Part shown: one piece after another, positions 17,375-28,172 of the stretch
How the letters are laid out: every line of letters starts with the position of its first letter
Position numbering within the stretch: the first letter of the stretch is position 1
Assembly: GCA_032768795.1 (NCBI GenBank)
Contig: CP136493.1
Coordinates: 1,488,001-1,552,000 of the forward strand
Length of the DNA stretch: 64,000 bases
DNA from: Tremella fuciformis
Lineage: Eukaryota > Basidiomycota > Tremellomycetes > Tremellales > Tremellaceae
Direction of reading: 5' to 3'
The notes under the pieces: model-generated
What the model saw: the letters and a program-made list of their open reading frames with translations, nothing else
Told to the model about the DNA's origin: nothing
The model's database searches: none
Translations under genes and position numbers: made by a program

Positions 17375-18032
17375 TACACCTACGCTAGTCTCAACCACAT
17401 CTACATCTCCCTTGTCGGTCGACCATTGACCGTCATCCATTGCCAACAGTCTACGACACGCGACGCACGACATACTCGTGCCGACTGGACTAGACGACCT
17501 AGAGGAGAGATATCCGACGGATACAATCGATAACAGCAGCTACTCCCGACCCGCCTCGTCCATTCGTATTCCTCGACCTCGACCGCACCGAGTCTTCAGG
17601 CGGAACTGATACGGAGGCAACACGGAGCAGCCATCTCATCTCATTCGAAGCATCGTGAGCATCTGACTCCTTTCGATCACTCCCCGTCCCGTCACGGCTC
17701 CCCTCCCTCCCTCCCACGTCCGGACAGACGACACCACCCCCGCTTCGGGACCATCTGTTCACACTCACCACACCACACCAAATCACACACGCTCAATGCG
17801 GGTCCTCGTTGACCCCGCCTCCTTCACGCCCCGCATGCCGTCTCGGGATTCACCGAGATGCGGTGTGGATTCACTCGCTCTGCATGCGTACCATGTCGCG
17901 CCCGGGCTTCAGCTGACACTGTGCTCCTCCTTCTCACGCCTCCTCTCTACCTTATCCTCTCATTCCATCGGGCTGCGCCCCCACCTCCTTCCTCCCTCTC
18001 CCTCTAACTCTTCCCGACTCGTGCTGGCCACA

Positions 18033-20005
18033 ATGTCCGCCTCTCTCGACTTTCTCTCCACCCTCCTCCCCTCCGCCCTACCCCTCGACCCGCCCCTCGA
18101 CGTCCGTCCTGGCGATATGACGTTTGACTGGGCAGAGCTCTTCTCCTGCGGAGACGACCCCTTCCAATCCAGCACCGCGCTCATGATGGCCCCAACAGCC
18201 ACACCTGGCTCCGGGTCAAACAACTCGTCGCCGACAGACTTTGCCTTTGCGCCCCCGGCCGAGCCGTTCGACGCCTACCGCGAGAACGCCAAACCCATCA
18301 GCATGTCGCCCGCCACTCAGACTCCCAATTCGGTGATGAACCCTTCCTTCTCGATCAACTCTTCTTTCTCCGGCGTCCCGCCCTTCTTTGGAACCGGCTC
18401 TTCCTTTTCTTCCACATCAGCAGGCTCAGCCGGCGGCTCGTTCTCCTCGGCCGAGCTCCCTCCCATCTCTCACGACTTTGCCCGCCCGTCCACGAGCGAG
18501 ACACGGCGCCCAGCCACCGCTGGCGGAGCTCTCCAAAGCGGCTGGGGCATGAGTGCAGCCGATCGTCAGCGTTTCGGCCGCAGCGCCACCGCTACAGTCG
18601 AGGACAAGGTGGCCACGATCGACGAGGAGACCAACTCTGGCTTCATCAACCCTTTCGCCTCGGGCAGCCCACAGAATGACAACGATCCCAACAGGATGAT
18701 CTCACCTCAGGCCCCGTCCGTCGACCCGCACTACAACCCAGCCGCCAGACGCTCGTCTGAGTCGCAAGTGCCCGGCTCGTGGGGCGCCGATATGCTCAAC
18801 AGCTCAATGTCGGCCCCCTCACATGTGACGAACTTCAATGTCTTCAACCAGGCCAGCGCGATGCCGAATCAGACACCTTATCGTCCCAGCATGAATGTTG
18901 GTCGGCCTCAGACATCGGATGGCATTCCTGGCTTTGGCGGTATGCACTCGAACGTGTCCCTCCCGTCCGCTCGGACCATCGCCAATCAGATCGAGTATCA
19001 GCAGCCAACCACTGCGGCCCAATACAAGTACTCGCCTGCTCCTCAGACCTCGATGCCTTTCCGCGATGCTCGCATGGCGTCCATGCCCGAGATGATCACA
19101 CATCCGCCGTCTGCGTTCCCGGGTAACAGGGCGTACTCGATGGACACCAAGCAGCCTAGCCTCATGCGCGCATCCTATCTCGGCAAGGGCGAGGGCAGCG
19201 ATTTGACCTTTGTGCCCCTGGGCGGTCCCGCCCACAAAAAGCGACCTAGGAGGAGGTACGACGAGATTGAGCGTCTGTATCACTGCGGCTGGAACGGGTG
19301 TGAAAAGTCGTATGGCACTTTGAACCATCTCAACGCGCACGTTGCCATGCAAAAACACGGCGAGAAGCGTCTGCCTCAAGGTGAGTCTCAATTTCACTCA
19401 AGCTGCTTCTAGCCGACTCTTCAGAATTCAAGGAGATGCGCAAGGCTTGGCGCAAGAAGAAGCGTGAGGCTGCGGCACAAGCTGCCAATTCTCAGTACAT
19501 GAACTCTGCCAGCCTCGGCTGGACTCAGCGTGCCTCGCTCTCGTCTTCCTCAGAATCCGACTATGATCGCCGCGACTCCTCTGCCACTATGTTCTCCGAC
19601 CGCGGCTCATTCTACGGCGTCCCTACGTCGTCGTCGTCTGGCGCCTTCTCTTGGACCGGCGGCGACTCGCGTCCGGGCACCTCGTCATCTGTCGCCTCAT
19701 CCGTTGGTGTCGCTCCGAACTATCCGCAGACATATGCGCAACCGTCCCTCCAGGGCGTCCCCGCTGCTGCAAGACGCCCCAGCGCTCCGCAACATGTGCC
19801 TATGCCCCTCTCGCAGCCTACTATGGGATTCAGGCCTAATGACGGCGACCACCCGACGCCTACACAACAAAATCCTTTCCCTACACAGCCAATGCCAGGC
19901 CAACCAGGACAGCCAGGTGTATCCCAGCGCGCCTTCCCCTTCCTCACCAACCCCATGACTATGTCGGCCGGGTACCCGCAACAACAGTTCGCCTTCAACC
20001 GGTAG
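18033..20005 (+). CDS. C2H2 zinc-finger transcription factor, single finger
   Basis: The long N-terminal half is disordered and rich in Ser, Pro, Ala and Asn. It contains an acidic-hydrophobic patch (F-D-W-A-E-L-F) that could activate transcription. At the end of exon 1 a basic stretch (K-K-R-P-R-R-R-Y) precedes Y-H-C-G-W-N-G-C-E-K-S-Y-G. The first zinc Cys is near 19284, and the finger has spacing C-x4-C-x12-H-x5-H. The intron 19381-19424 splits the following glutamate codon, giving E-F-K-E-M-R-K-A-W-R-K-K-K-R-E, a basic helix. The finger plus this E-F-K-E-x-R-K-x-W tail is a conserved fungal arrangement of uncharacterised regulators. The C-terminal 180 residues are again Ser/Pro/Gln-rich. 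The start at 18033 has a strong context. An in-frame ATG at 17796 is the alternative. Confidence 0.85.
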
Positions 20006-20464
20006 TTTCGCCCGAAGCAATTGTGGCCAGTGTGAGCAATGCGGACAGTGTCTTTCCTTCCTGTCGGATCCCGGATCAGCCGGGTGTGCAGTGTGCAGAC
20101 GATCGGGACTAGTAGACTAGATCGACGGACCAACGTTATCTGCGCCTTAGCGTCGGTGTCGGCGTCGGGGGTGCCTGTGCCCGCTACATAATACCAAGGC
20201 GGATCTCGTGTGATGTGGCTCGCCGCTCGCCGCGGCCATCTGTTTTCAGTGTATTTTGGGACATGTAAGAGATCAAATACGATACTGCCCCTAGCCCTTT
20301 ATTTGTTCACCGATGTATCGCTATGTGTCTCTCCTCTCTCCCATTGCCCGCTCGGCTTGCGAGACGTACAGGCCTACTGGACTACGCAGAGCAGTGCCTA
20401 ATGCAGGATGCATTGCATACTGAGTAATCTGCATCTACCGCAAAGCCTGCGCGTACGAGTCTCC
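20006..20464. other. convergent 3' region, zinc-finger gene / GRS1
   Basis: This is 459 bases between two stop codons facing each other. No protein-like open frame is present. It presumably holds both 3' untranslated regions. Confidence 0.5.
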
Positions 20465-22796
20465 CTACTCCACGTCCTGCACACCGCTGTACGTGTCCAG
20501 TCGTTTGGACGCGCCGGCCCAATCCAGGGTACCCTTCACAAGCTCGTCCACTACCTCGATGACCGTCTCGATCGGGCCGATCAACTGCGACGTCGAGTCG
20601 CGTTCCCTACAACGTCAGCAACGCCCCTATGCCCATGGACCATCACAGCCGACTCACCGAAGGGTGATCGTGCCATTTTGCAGTGCTGCTTGTCAGCCCT
20701 CTTCATAAAGCACGGAGAAAGACAAAACGAGACGCACTGGCAAAGTCGACGGTGCAGCCGAAGGGCGTGCCCAGCTCGTCGTTTCGCGCGTACTTTTTCC
20801 CGATGGACACGCTCGAGTCGTCCACTCTGCTGGCGATACCGCGTGCGCGCATCTTGCGCGCTGCACGTCGTCAGCTATAGTGCGTGAGATCACTATGGAA
20901 AGGTGCTTACAGATGTCGTGGATCTTGGCTCGCAATTCTGGGTTTTGAGAGATGGTGACGATGAGGCACTTGATGGGCGCCACGAGAGACGGGAGGGACA
21001 GGACCTGTCGATCAGTGTGAGGACTTTGCGCAGAGTGGGTAGACGCACAGCTCGGGCCTTGTCGGCTTCGCGGGCCCAGTACGAGTGCTCGAGCAGCGAG
21101 TAGAGGATACGGCCGATACCGAATGACGGCTCAATGACATTGGGAATGAACTCGCGCACTAACGCGTCAGTCGAGGCTGCACTAAAAATGAGACCAGACA
21201 CTGACCGTGCTCGGTGACTGTGATCGGCTCGATCTTGACCAGGTCCGAGGTGATCTCGTACGACTTGCCATCCGCGCACTTGACGGACGACGCGCCCTTC
21301 TCCAGCTCGTCCTTGACGCACTGCAGCCGCTCCTTCTCCATGCCCAACAGTGTGTCTTTGATCGTCCCGGCATCCTTCTTGAACTTCATGCCGAACGCCT
21401 TGGCATCGAACGTTACGTCCAGCTTCTCCACAATCCGCGGCTCGTCGAGCTTCTGCTGCACCCTCAGCGGCTGCTTGGTGCGGACCGAGTGCACGGTCAA
21501 GTCGTACGCCGAACGGTCGGCACAGCCGACACACTCGATCCAGCCGTACGACGACTGAATCTCAAAGTCCCAGCAGTCGGAAGCATAGTGGGCCATCTCG
21601 TTGGCCATGTGTTGGCGACATCGCAGACGTTCCGGGTCGATGCCGATCTTTGTCAGGAAGAGCTGTGTTCGGGCGAGGAAGTAGCCGAGCGTCTCGTTGT
21701 CCACCATCCCCTGTGCCACGGCATCGCCGACACTCATGTGCGTAATGTCGGTGCGACCGTCACTCTGCACTCCTTTCGGCAACAATGCAAGCACGACATC
21801 TTTGACCTCGGCGAATCTCGGGTGACGTTTGTCGAGCGGGTCGACGTAGTGCTCAATCTCAGCCATTGTGAACTCGCGCACACGCAGCAGACCCTGCCGT
21901 GGCGCGATCTCGTTTCGGAAGCTCCTGCCAATTTGTGCCGAGGCAAACGGTACGCGGCCGTTGTTGAACTCGAGCAGCCGGGCAAAGTTGACAAAGTGGC
22001 CTTGAGCCGTCTCGGGACGCAAGTACCCCTTGATCTGACCCGTTGGACCGATGTTGCTCTCGAACATCAGGTTGAACTCGACCGGCTCGGTGAGCTCATT
22101 GCCGGTTTCTGGGTTGACGATCTTGTGCTTCTTCACCAGCTCGCCAAGCTCCGGGCCAGTGAAGTTGTCGATCTGCGCCAAAAGGCTCTCGTACTCGGCT
22201 ACGACCTCGTCGTCCAGCTTGACAGCCACGGATTTGACGTTCTTCTTCTTTTTCTTCTTCTTGTCGTCCTCGTCTGCTGCTGGTGGCTCGTCCTTGATAC
22301 CGCGAGCTTCCTTGTCGCCCTTGAGTCTCGCCTCCAGCACTGCCTCGACAAGATGGTCCGCCCGGAAGATCTCGCCGGTCTTGACGTCCTTTACCATCCA
22401 GTCGGCGAATCTGTCTCGTCAGCTCGCTCGAGCTTGCTGGGCAAGGAGCTCACTTGTCGACGTGACCAGAAGTCTTTAGTACTTCGGAGAGTGTCATGAT
22501 GGTGGTGTCGAGCTCGAGCATGTCCTCCTCGATGATGTAGTGTTTCCGCCATGCGTCCAGGATGTTGGCCTGAAGAGCTGAGCCGGTGGGTCCATAGTCG
22601 TACAGACCGGCAACACCTGCTGTCAGCGCCTGATGACAGCAACTTAGGGATAATTACCGCCGTAGATCTCAAAGGCCGGGGCGAAGAAGAATCGTCGTGC
22701 CAGCAGAGCGTCCAGGATGGTCTTGTCAAAGGCATGGGCGGTCTTGTTCACCGGTGTGGTGAACTCGGACGGCTTGGAGACGGATGCAGAGGCCAT
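20465..22796 (-). CDS. GRS1: glycyl-tRNA synthetase
   Basis: This class II aminoacyl-tRNA synthetase charges tRNA-Gly. The order is A-R-R-F-F-F-A-P-A-F-E-I-Y-G-G, then after an intron V-A-G-L-Y-D-Y-G-P-T-G (motif 1 region). A Lys-rich insert (D-D-K-K-K-K-K-K-K) follows. F-N-L-M-F-E-S-N-I-G-P and G-Y-L-R-P-E-T-A-Q-G come next, then the motif 2 block S-F-R-N-E-I-A-P-R-Q-G-L-L-R-V-R-E-F. Motif 3 is E-P-S-F-G-I-G-R. The C-terminal anticodon-binding domain reads V-A-P-I-K-C-L-I-V, then A-R-G-I-A-S-R-V-D-D-S-S-V-S-I-G-K-K-Y-A and G-T-P-F-G-C-T-V-D-F. It is about 650 residues long, with six or so introns. The ATG at 22796 has a strong context (A at -3, G at +4). An in-frame ATG 29 codons upstream at 22883 would add a basic, serine-rich, nearly acid-free segment resembling a mitochondrial presequence. 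Confidence 0.96.
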
Positions 22797-23089
22797 CGTG
22801 CGGGAAAGTTTGGAGATGCTAGAGTGTCGGGAGATATCAAAGCTACTGTGCGATGTGATTAGCGACCTCCAAGCTGTCCGCATCCAGCTGTGAAGGAGTT
22901 ACAAGAGGCAAAGTGAGTCGAACTGGCCACCGACTTAACAGCAAAGACGACGCTCGGACTTTTCGACTTATCTCGGTTATAGGCTTGCCATTACCCACTT
23001 TTAGGAAGCCTATCTCGTCTCTGCACGTGGTCGTGATCTTGCTGCAAAAGCAGTCGCCTCTGTCTGTCTGTTCCACCTGCAGCCTGGTC
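22797..23089. promoter_or_regulatory. divergent promoter GRS1 / cyclin
   Basis: This is 293 bases between divergent start codons. The GRS1 side contains the in-frame upstream ATG at 22883. Just upstream of that ATG on the minus strand is TTGTAACTCCTTCACAG, which looks like a branch site and 3' splice site, so a leader intron is possible. Confidence 0.5.
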
Positions 23090-24498
23090 ATGAGAGCGCT
23101 CACCGCGGTCGAGCAGCAATGGCTGTTCACGCAGGAGGCACTCCGGCAAACGCCCTCTCAGGCGCGGGGAATGTCGCTGCAGGAGGAGCTGAAGCGCCGG
23201 AGAGAGACGATCGAGTATATCCGGTCGCTTGTCGGACGCCTGGAGATGTCAGTCGCCGGCTGTCCTGCGCGATGGAAAGCTGATCGGCGAGGCCGTTGCA
23301 CCATTCCAGCGGATTGATGACTGTAGCCAGTGTACTTGTGCATCGCTTCTACATGCGGCAAGCTCTGCAAGATTTTGAGGAGAAAGTCAGTCGCCAGACG
23401 ACCTGAAGCTGTCCAAGCTGATTTCCAGCTTGTGGCACCGACGGTGTTCTTTCTGGCGTCCAAGGTTGAAGAAGAGCCTGCCAAGCTACGACACATAGTG
23501 AATGCCTGCCTGGACAAATTCGAAGACGGGCACCAGTACCGATGGTTCCCTCAGGGCCATGACGATCCGGTGAGTTGCGTGCTAGGTTGTTCGCTCCAAC
23601 TCAACGTCAGACACCTCAATCGCTGCCGTACAAGCGATGGGAGAACGAGGTTCTCTCCTGCGAGGAGATCGTGCTCGAGACTCTGTGCTTTGATATGGAC
23701 GTCGATCAGCCATTTGAGGTGTTGTTGCGGGCAATCCGGGGTTTGGATCAGCTGCGTCCACCTCTTGATATCGACTCTGCGGCGCAGAACGGCCAAAGCA
23801 ATGGGCTTTCGGATGTTGAAGCAACGAGAGGGGCTACCGAGAGTCGTCTGGGAGAGTTTGGCTGGATGCTGTTCAACCAGATGTGAGTCGGCTTCTCATC
23901 CGGAGTGTCCTGCTGAGTCTAGGTCCATCGCTCCACTATGCGTGGTATACCCCGCAGCTGTCATCGCCGCTGCAGGCTGCATTGTGCTGTTCGCCGTTCT
24001 GGAGGATGTCCCCCTGAGTCTGGCAAAAGCCGCTGTCGCCGAGTTCGCCTGGCGCTTTGGATTGTACGTATATTGGGATGAGGCCGAAGGCGCCACAGGC
24101 GCGGACCTGTTTTTGGTCGAGGGTGCGTTTGAATGCAGTCGGTTGACGCAGCTAAGAATGAGACTGCCTTCGGGATTGGAGGGAGTACTGCGAGACAGGT
24201 CTACTGGAGAAGGACATTCTCGCTGGGGTGCCCGTGAGTAACTCCTGTATGATCTGGCGGCGCTGACGAGAAGGCCGAACCGCCAGAAAAGCCCGCCAAT
24301 TACACTCGACTGTTCTTACCTGATCCCAACGCGCCCCTACCGCCCGCTAACGGGCACACCGATCAAGTAGAAGAGACAGCAAACAAAGGCGACGAACCCG
24401 ACGTCGTGGCAGCTCCGGCTGAAGAGGGAGCGCACAAGGAGGCAGCTGGAGAACAAGTCATGCTGGATCTGTTTGGGGATGAAGTCGAATCGGAGTAG
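23090..24498 (+). CDS. transcription-type cyclin (cyclin K/T/Ctk2-like)
   Basis: Cyclins of this group activate CDKs that phosphorylate the RNA polymerase II C-terminal domain. The first helix region reads L-Q-E-E-L-K-R-R-R-E-T-I-E-Y-I. After an intron come V-L-V-H-R-F-Y-M-R-Q-A-L and then V-A-P-T-V-F-F-L-A-S-K-V-E-E-E-P, with K-L-R-H-I-V: the cyclin box in its transcription-cyclin form. Next are L-P-Y-K-R-W-E-N-E-V-L and E-E-I-V-L-E-T-L-C-F-D-M-D-V, followed by a second helical repeat with the block A-A-V-I-A-A-A-G-C-I-V-L-F. The C-terminus is acidic and ends D-E-V-E-S-E. About six short introns are present. Which member of the group it is (Ctk2, cyclin K, Pch1/cyclin T) cannot be settled from the sequence alone. 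Confidence 0.83.
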
Positions 24499-24597
24499 AC
24501 CAATGGACATTCTGTTGTACCATCCTCTTAGAGGTGTGAATCATTACCAGCATTGCAAACAACAGTACTATCATAGCCATAGCATATACAAGGGATC

Positions 24598-25460
24598 TCA
24601 GACGCCCATTGCGGCCAACCAGCGTCTCGGTCCATCCGAACTTCCTCCTCTGCCGAGTCCTCTGCCCGCAGCACTGCCAAAGCCAGGATTCACGAGCATG
24701 GACGGTATGATCGGGTTGGCCGAGGCGATGGACGCCTTTCGATTCCTAGCGGACGTTTGCACTGGGATCAGCCAGCTGCCCAGTTATACACATAACAGCG
24801 AGAGGCGCGCGGGTGGGGAAAGGTGGTACCCACCACACGCTGTGATCTCGTTGATGTTCGTCTCTAGGACCAAGCCCCCCTGCACAATCTCGGCCAGAAC
24901 GTGGTGCACCTCGTCGTAGTGGAATATCAAGTCGAGCTCGCAGACATTCTCGAACGCCCTGTCGAGCGACTCGACAAACACCTGGATCAGGTCCAGGATC
25001 CCCAGCTCGGACTCGGCGCCATCAACGACGAAACTGCCGTCAGCCGGAGCGCAGCGAGGCCTGGCGCCGCGCACAGAGGAGGGAGGGAAGTATACTCACA
25101 CAAAGTACAGAGTGGCATAGTGTCGATAGATGACCCTCACGTCATCTGCGTCCCCCTTCTCCCCCTCTTTCCCCTTGCCCTTGCCTTGCGCTGCTGGCGA
25201 GAGCGGGAAGACGAGCTCGGGCGCGTCGAGGAAGTTGCATACGCCCGATGGCCGGTCCGATATGAGCGAGAAGATCTGCGAGATGAGGCTCTGTTGCACG
25301 AGCGCGGAGAGGGCCGTGTAGAATTTGGACAGGCGCGGTTTGCCTGGGGGTCAGCGAAGCACGAAGCGTAAGCCGCCTCGCCTGGAGCCTCCGAGCAGTC
25401 TTTACAGTCTGGTTACTATCACTCACCATGCGTGTTGAAGATGAGCACCGCGTGAATCAT
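24598..25460 (-). CDS. APS3: AP-3 adaptor complex sigma subunit
   Basis: This is the small chain of the AP-3 coat, which sorts cargo from Golgi or endosome to the vacuole. It begins M-I-H-A-V-L-I-F-N-T-H-G, then after an intron K-P-R-L-S-K-F-Y. It continues Q-Q-S-L-I-S-Q-I-F-S-L-I and V-R-V-I-Y-R-H-Y-A-T-L-Y-F-V-F-V-V-D. E-L-G-I-L-D-L-I-Q-V-F-V-E-S-L-D and F-E-N-V-C-E-L-D-L-I-F then lead to G-G-L-V-L-E-T-N. The I-Y-R-H-Y-A-T-L-Y-F-V-F-V and S-E-L-G-I-L-D blocks favour AP-3 over AP-1 or AP-2. Two oddities: a Gly/Lys-rich insert of about 20 residues before V-R-V-I-Y, and a C-terminal Gly/Arg/Ser-rich tail of about 45 residues after the last intron. The tail exon boundary is the least certain part. 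Confidence 0.9.
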
Positions 25461-25657
25461 GGCGGCATGTGATGCTTCGTCGTTGTATAGATTAAGATAG
25501 CGAGTGTCACCGACAGTTGAGTGCTGTCAGCAGGGTTCGAGTGGAGGTGGCACCTTGCCGAGTGGCAGTCATCTCGACCCCTTTGCTAACGTGCGCAATG
25601 CTGCATGCAAGACCGAGCACCGTTCCATTCTATGTGTACCGTCGGCTGTACATCTAC

Positions 25658-27140
25658 CTAGCGCCCCGGCAGGCCGTACTTGCGTCTCGCGCTGGGCTCA
25701 ATATACCACCAACCCAGCGGCGTCCAGCTCGCCAACGTCGCCCAACGATACGTCTGCGGAAGATGCACGACTCGCGGAGGGGGAGAGTCGAGTTGTCTGA
25801 ACCAGCTGAAGGGTGGATACGGGATGGTAGGTGCAGGCGCTGGACTTAATGAGAGATGGTGCATGATGGTGTCCACAACTATCGGTCAGCTCGGCGCCTG
25901 TCTAGCCCATGAGTTACCTTTCTGCGGCGCAAGCAGCAGCTTCTCCCAGTCATGCTTGATGTCCAGCCTAGTCTCGTCTCTCCCGCCAGATTCAGTGCTG
26001 GAGGTCTTGAGACGGAAGTCATTTGCAATTGTCCCAGGCAGAAGACCTGCATCTCAGCATTGGCCAGTAGCGTTGCCATGGGCTCACTGAAGAACCTGAC
26101 CCCGGAGCCCTCGCACTCGACCCGCGCTGATTCCATGGCCATGAAGCCGGCCGCCTTGGTTGCCGAATAGATGACCCGGTGTGGCGCAGGTATGGTCGCT
26201 GCAACAGAGGAGAGATGATGCACCGCAGGTGCAGCCGAGCTGGACGAGAGAAGGGGAAGCTGGGGATCAGCTGGCATCCCTTGAGCCAGGTCTGAACTCA
26301 CGAAGCAAGATAATGAGAGAAGCGTCCCGACAAAGTTGACCTCTGCGCACCGTCGGGCGTCGGCAGCGATGAGTTCCAGTCCAGCTTGACTCGGGATACC
26401 CTCCATGGTATCGGCGTACGACGTCCCGTTCACTTGGAATTCTCTACGCTTGCCATGACCGCTACTTGACTGTCCCGCTACTGAGTCGAGCCTCACACCG
26501 GCTGGTCCAAGAAGCGTGTCGGTCGAGGGTAGTCCGGCGAGAATATGCAAGGTGTCGAGACGGCCCCAGTCTGACCATCAGAACGTGCTCAAGCGACTCC
26601 ACTCACTCTTGGTGATGAGATCACGGACAGCCACGAGCTCAGAGACAGAGGTGATGTCTCCAGCGAACGCAAGTATACGCTCCGACGCAAGTCCAATGTC
26701 GAGGCATTCCTGCTTGACCCGCTCGAGCTCGTCCTTCCTGCGGGCGACTATGCATCTAACATTCAGCTTTCTCATGCTAGCGAACAGCCACCGCATACAT
26801 TCTGGCACCGCGCCTTGCGTAGGTTTGGGCGAGATCCCTTCCTACTCCAGAGCTGGCACCAAGGAGCAAGACCCGCTCCTCGTTTGACGGGATGATGGTC
26901 TCCCTCGGTGGCAAAGGCTTGCTCTTGAGCAGCCGGGCGAGGACGAGCAGCGGCAGTATCAGCCAAGCTTTCGTCGGCATGGCGATGATCATGAATAGGA
27001 ACACAAGGGGCAATAGATCCCCTACACCGAGCCTTTCCTCAGAGCCAGGTGTCTTAGTTGACATAGCACTGCGTTGGTAGTCGGTAGTGGACATGTCGGA
27101 AGAGTGACAAACCGGTGACGGAGGATGACGTGGATTCATG
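25658..27140 (-). CDS. membrane-anchored short-chain dehydrogenase/reductase
   Basis: This is a Rossmann-fold oxidoreductase. After a polar N-terminus there is a hydrophobic segment (L-L-P-L-V-F-L-F-M-I-I-A-M, then A-W-L-I-L-P-L-L-V-L-A) likely to be one or two membrane helices. The cofactor site is G-A-S-S-G-V-G-R-D-L-A. Next come C-I-V-A-R-R-K-D-E-L-E-R-V (the Arg-Arg favours NADPH), A-G-D-I-T, and the long substrate region. The active-site signature is H-H-L-S-S-V-A-A followed by Y-S-A-T-K-A-A, containing catalytic Ser, Tyr and Lys. The C-terminus has an aromatic W-W-Y-I-E-P segment. The layout resembles 3-ketodihydrosphingosine reductase or other ER-anchored SDRs, but the substrate cannot be assigned. 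It lies on the same strand as APS3, 197 bases upstream of it, with no evident functional link. The start is the first true ATG of the open frame. Confidence 0.83.
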
Positions 27141-27344
27141 GTCGACAACAGCTTGGGATCTCTTAATCGTTATCACCTTCCGAGTCCGACCGACTGGAAT
27201 CGCATGACGCAAAGACACTCAAGAAGCCATCGTTGCTACTTCCTCTCTCTCTTGCCACTCAACCCCTCACTGGCGACTGGCATTCTACTCGACCGCCGGT
27301 CTCGCGTCTAGGCTGAGCTCGAGGGCAAGAGTAGGCAGGCATCA
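27141..27344. promoter_or_regulatory. divergent promoter, short-chain dehydrogenase / MMS2
   Basis: This is 204 bases between divergent ATGs. It is CT-rich toward MMS2. No specific element is recognised. Confidence 0.45.
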
Positions 27345-28172
27345 TGGCCAAAGGTAGGTCAATCGTTGCTTCTCTCACCAAGACCACCCCCTCACACGAC
27401 TCTCTCGGACCCGCACTGAGCATGCCAATTTTCGGGTGCTACGTATGGGCGCTCTGCTGCTGTATAGGCGAGGAGGAGGAGCTTGAATCAGCTCAGGTCG
27501 TCCCTCTGATGCTGACGGAATAGTCCCACGGAGCTTCAGGCTCCTATCCGAGCTCGAGCACGGCGAGAAGGGTATCGGCGATGGCTCGTGCTCGTACGGT
27601 CTCAAGGTAGGTTCATGTTCTGCGACCTCGAATGCCATAGATCTGCCAGGAGCTAGCTGACGCTCAAGGACACTGATGACCTCGCCATGTACGAGTGGAA
27701 CGGCACCATTCTTGGCCCGCCCCATTCCGCATATGAGAATCGGATCTTCTCCCTGTCCATCTATTGCGGCGACAAATACCCTGGTGCGCTTCTCAGCAGC
27801 TGCTGTATACTTTTAAGCTGACCCTTAGACGTCCCTCCTCTTGTCAAGTTTGAGTCACGCATCAACATCCCATGCGTCGACCAGCAGAGAGGCTTGGTCA
27901 GTACACCATCAGCCAGGACGCTTTGATCTTGACACTTCCCCAGGTTGACTTTTCCCGCGTCGCCTCCATCGCTGCTTGGAAGAGAGACTTCACCTTAGAG
28001 ACCATCCTTGTGGAGCTGAGACGGTACGTGGTCTGCAAGCTGGCTGAACATCACGTCTAAATATTACAGTGATATGGCCTCCCCTGTGAACCGCAAGAAC
28101 CCCCAACCACCAGAAGGCTCGGAATATCCGCCTATGGATCTCGCCGCTCTGGCGAAGCAGCGCAAGGTTTAG
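27345..28172 (+). CDS. MMS2: ubiquitin-conjugating enzyme variant Mms2 (UEV)
   Basis: Mms2 is a catalytically inactive E2 variant that pairs with Ubc13 to build Lys63-linked ubiquitin chains in error-free post-replication repair. The first exon encodes only M-A-K plus one base. After an intron of about 170 bases it reads [12 protein letters not shown], then [21 protein letters not shown] and [12 protein letters not shown]. Next are [25 protein letters not shown] and D-M-A-S-P-V-N-R-K. The usual E2 His-Pro-Asn motif and active-site Cys position are absent, as expected for a UEV. The C-terminal Q-P-P-E-G-S segment is typical. It is about 145 residues long, with at least five introns. Confidence 0.93.

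Larger units (their letters stand above)
15789..18032. other. 2.2 kb gene-free region and long leader of the zinc-finger gene
   Basis: This is the largest gap in the window. It contains a hairpin flanked by direct repeats (16208-16276), a poly-C tract (16602-16632), and long CT-rich stretches between 17,100 and 18,030 that look like an extended 5' untranslated region. Several TTACTCT heptamers and one palindrome also lie here. Open frames on both strands are short or of biased composition. An in-frame upstream ATG at 17796 would add 79 residues to the zinc-finger protein. It has T at -3, whereas the ATG at 18033 has A at -3, so the downstream start is preferred. Confidence 0.6.

Noticed and set aside
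21207..22499. 430-codon open frame on the plus strand antisense to GRS1
   Set aside because: It mirrors the GC-rich third-position bias of the real glycyl-tRNA synthetase exon, has no recognisable domain, and the sense frame carries all class II synthetase motifs.
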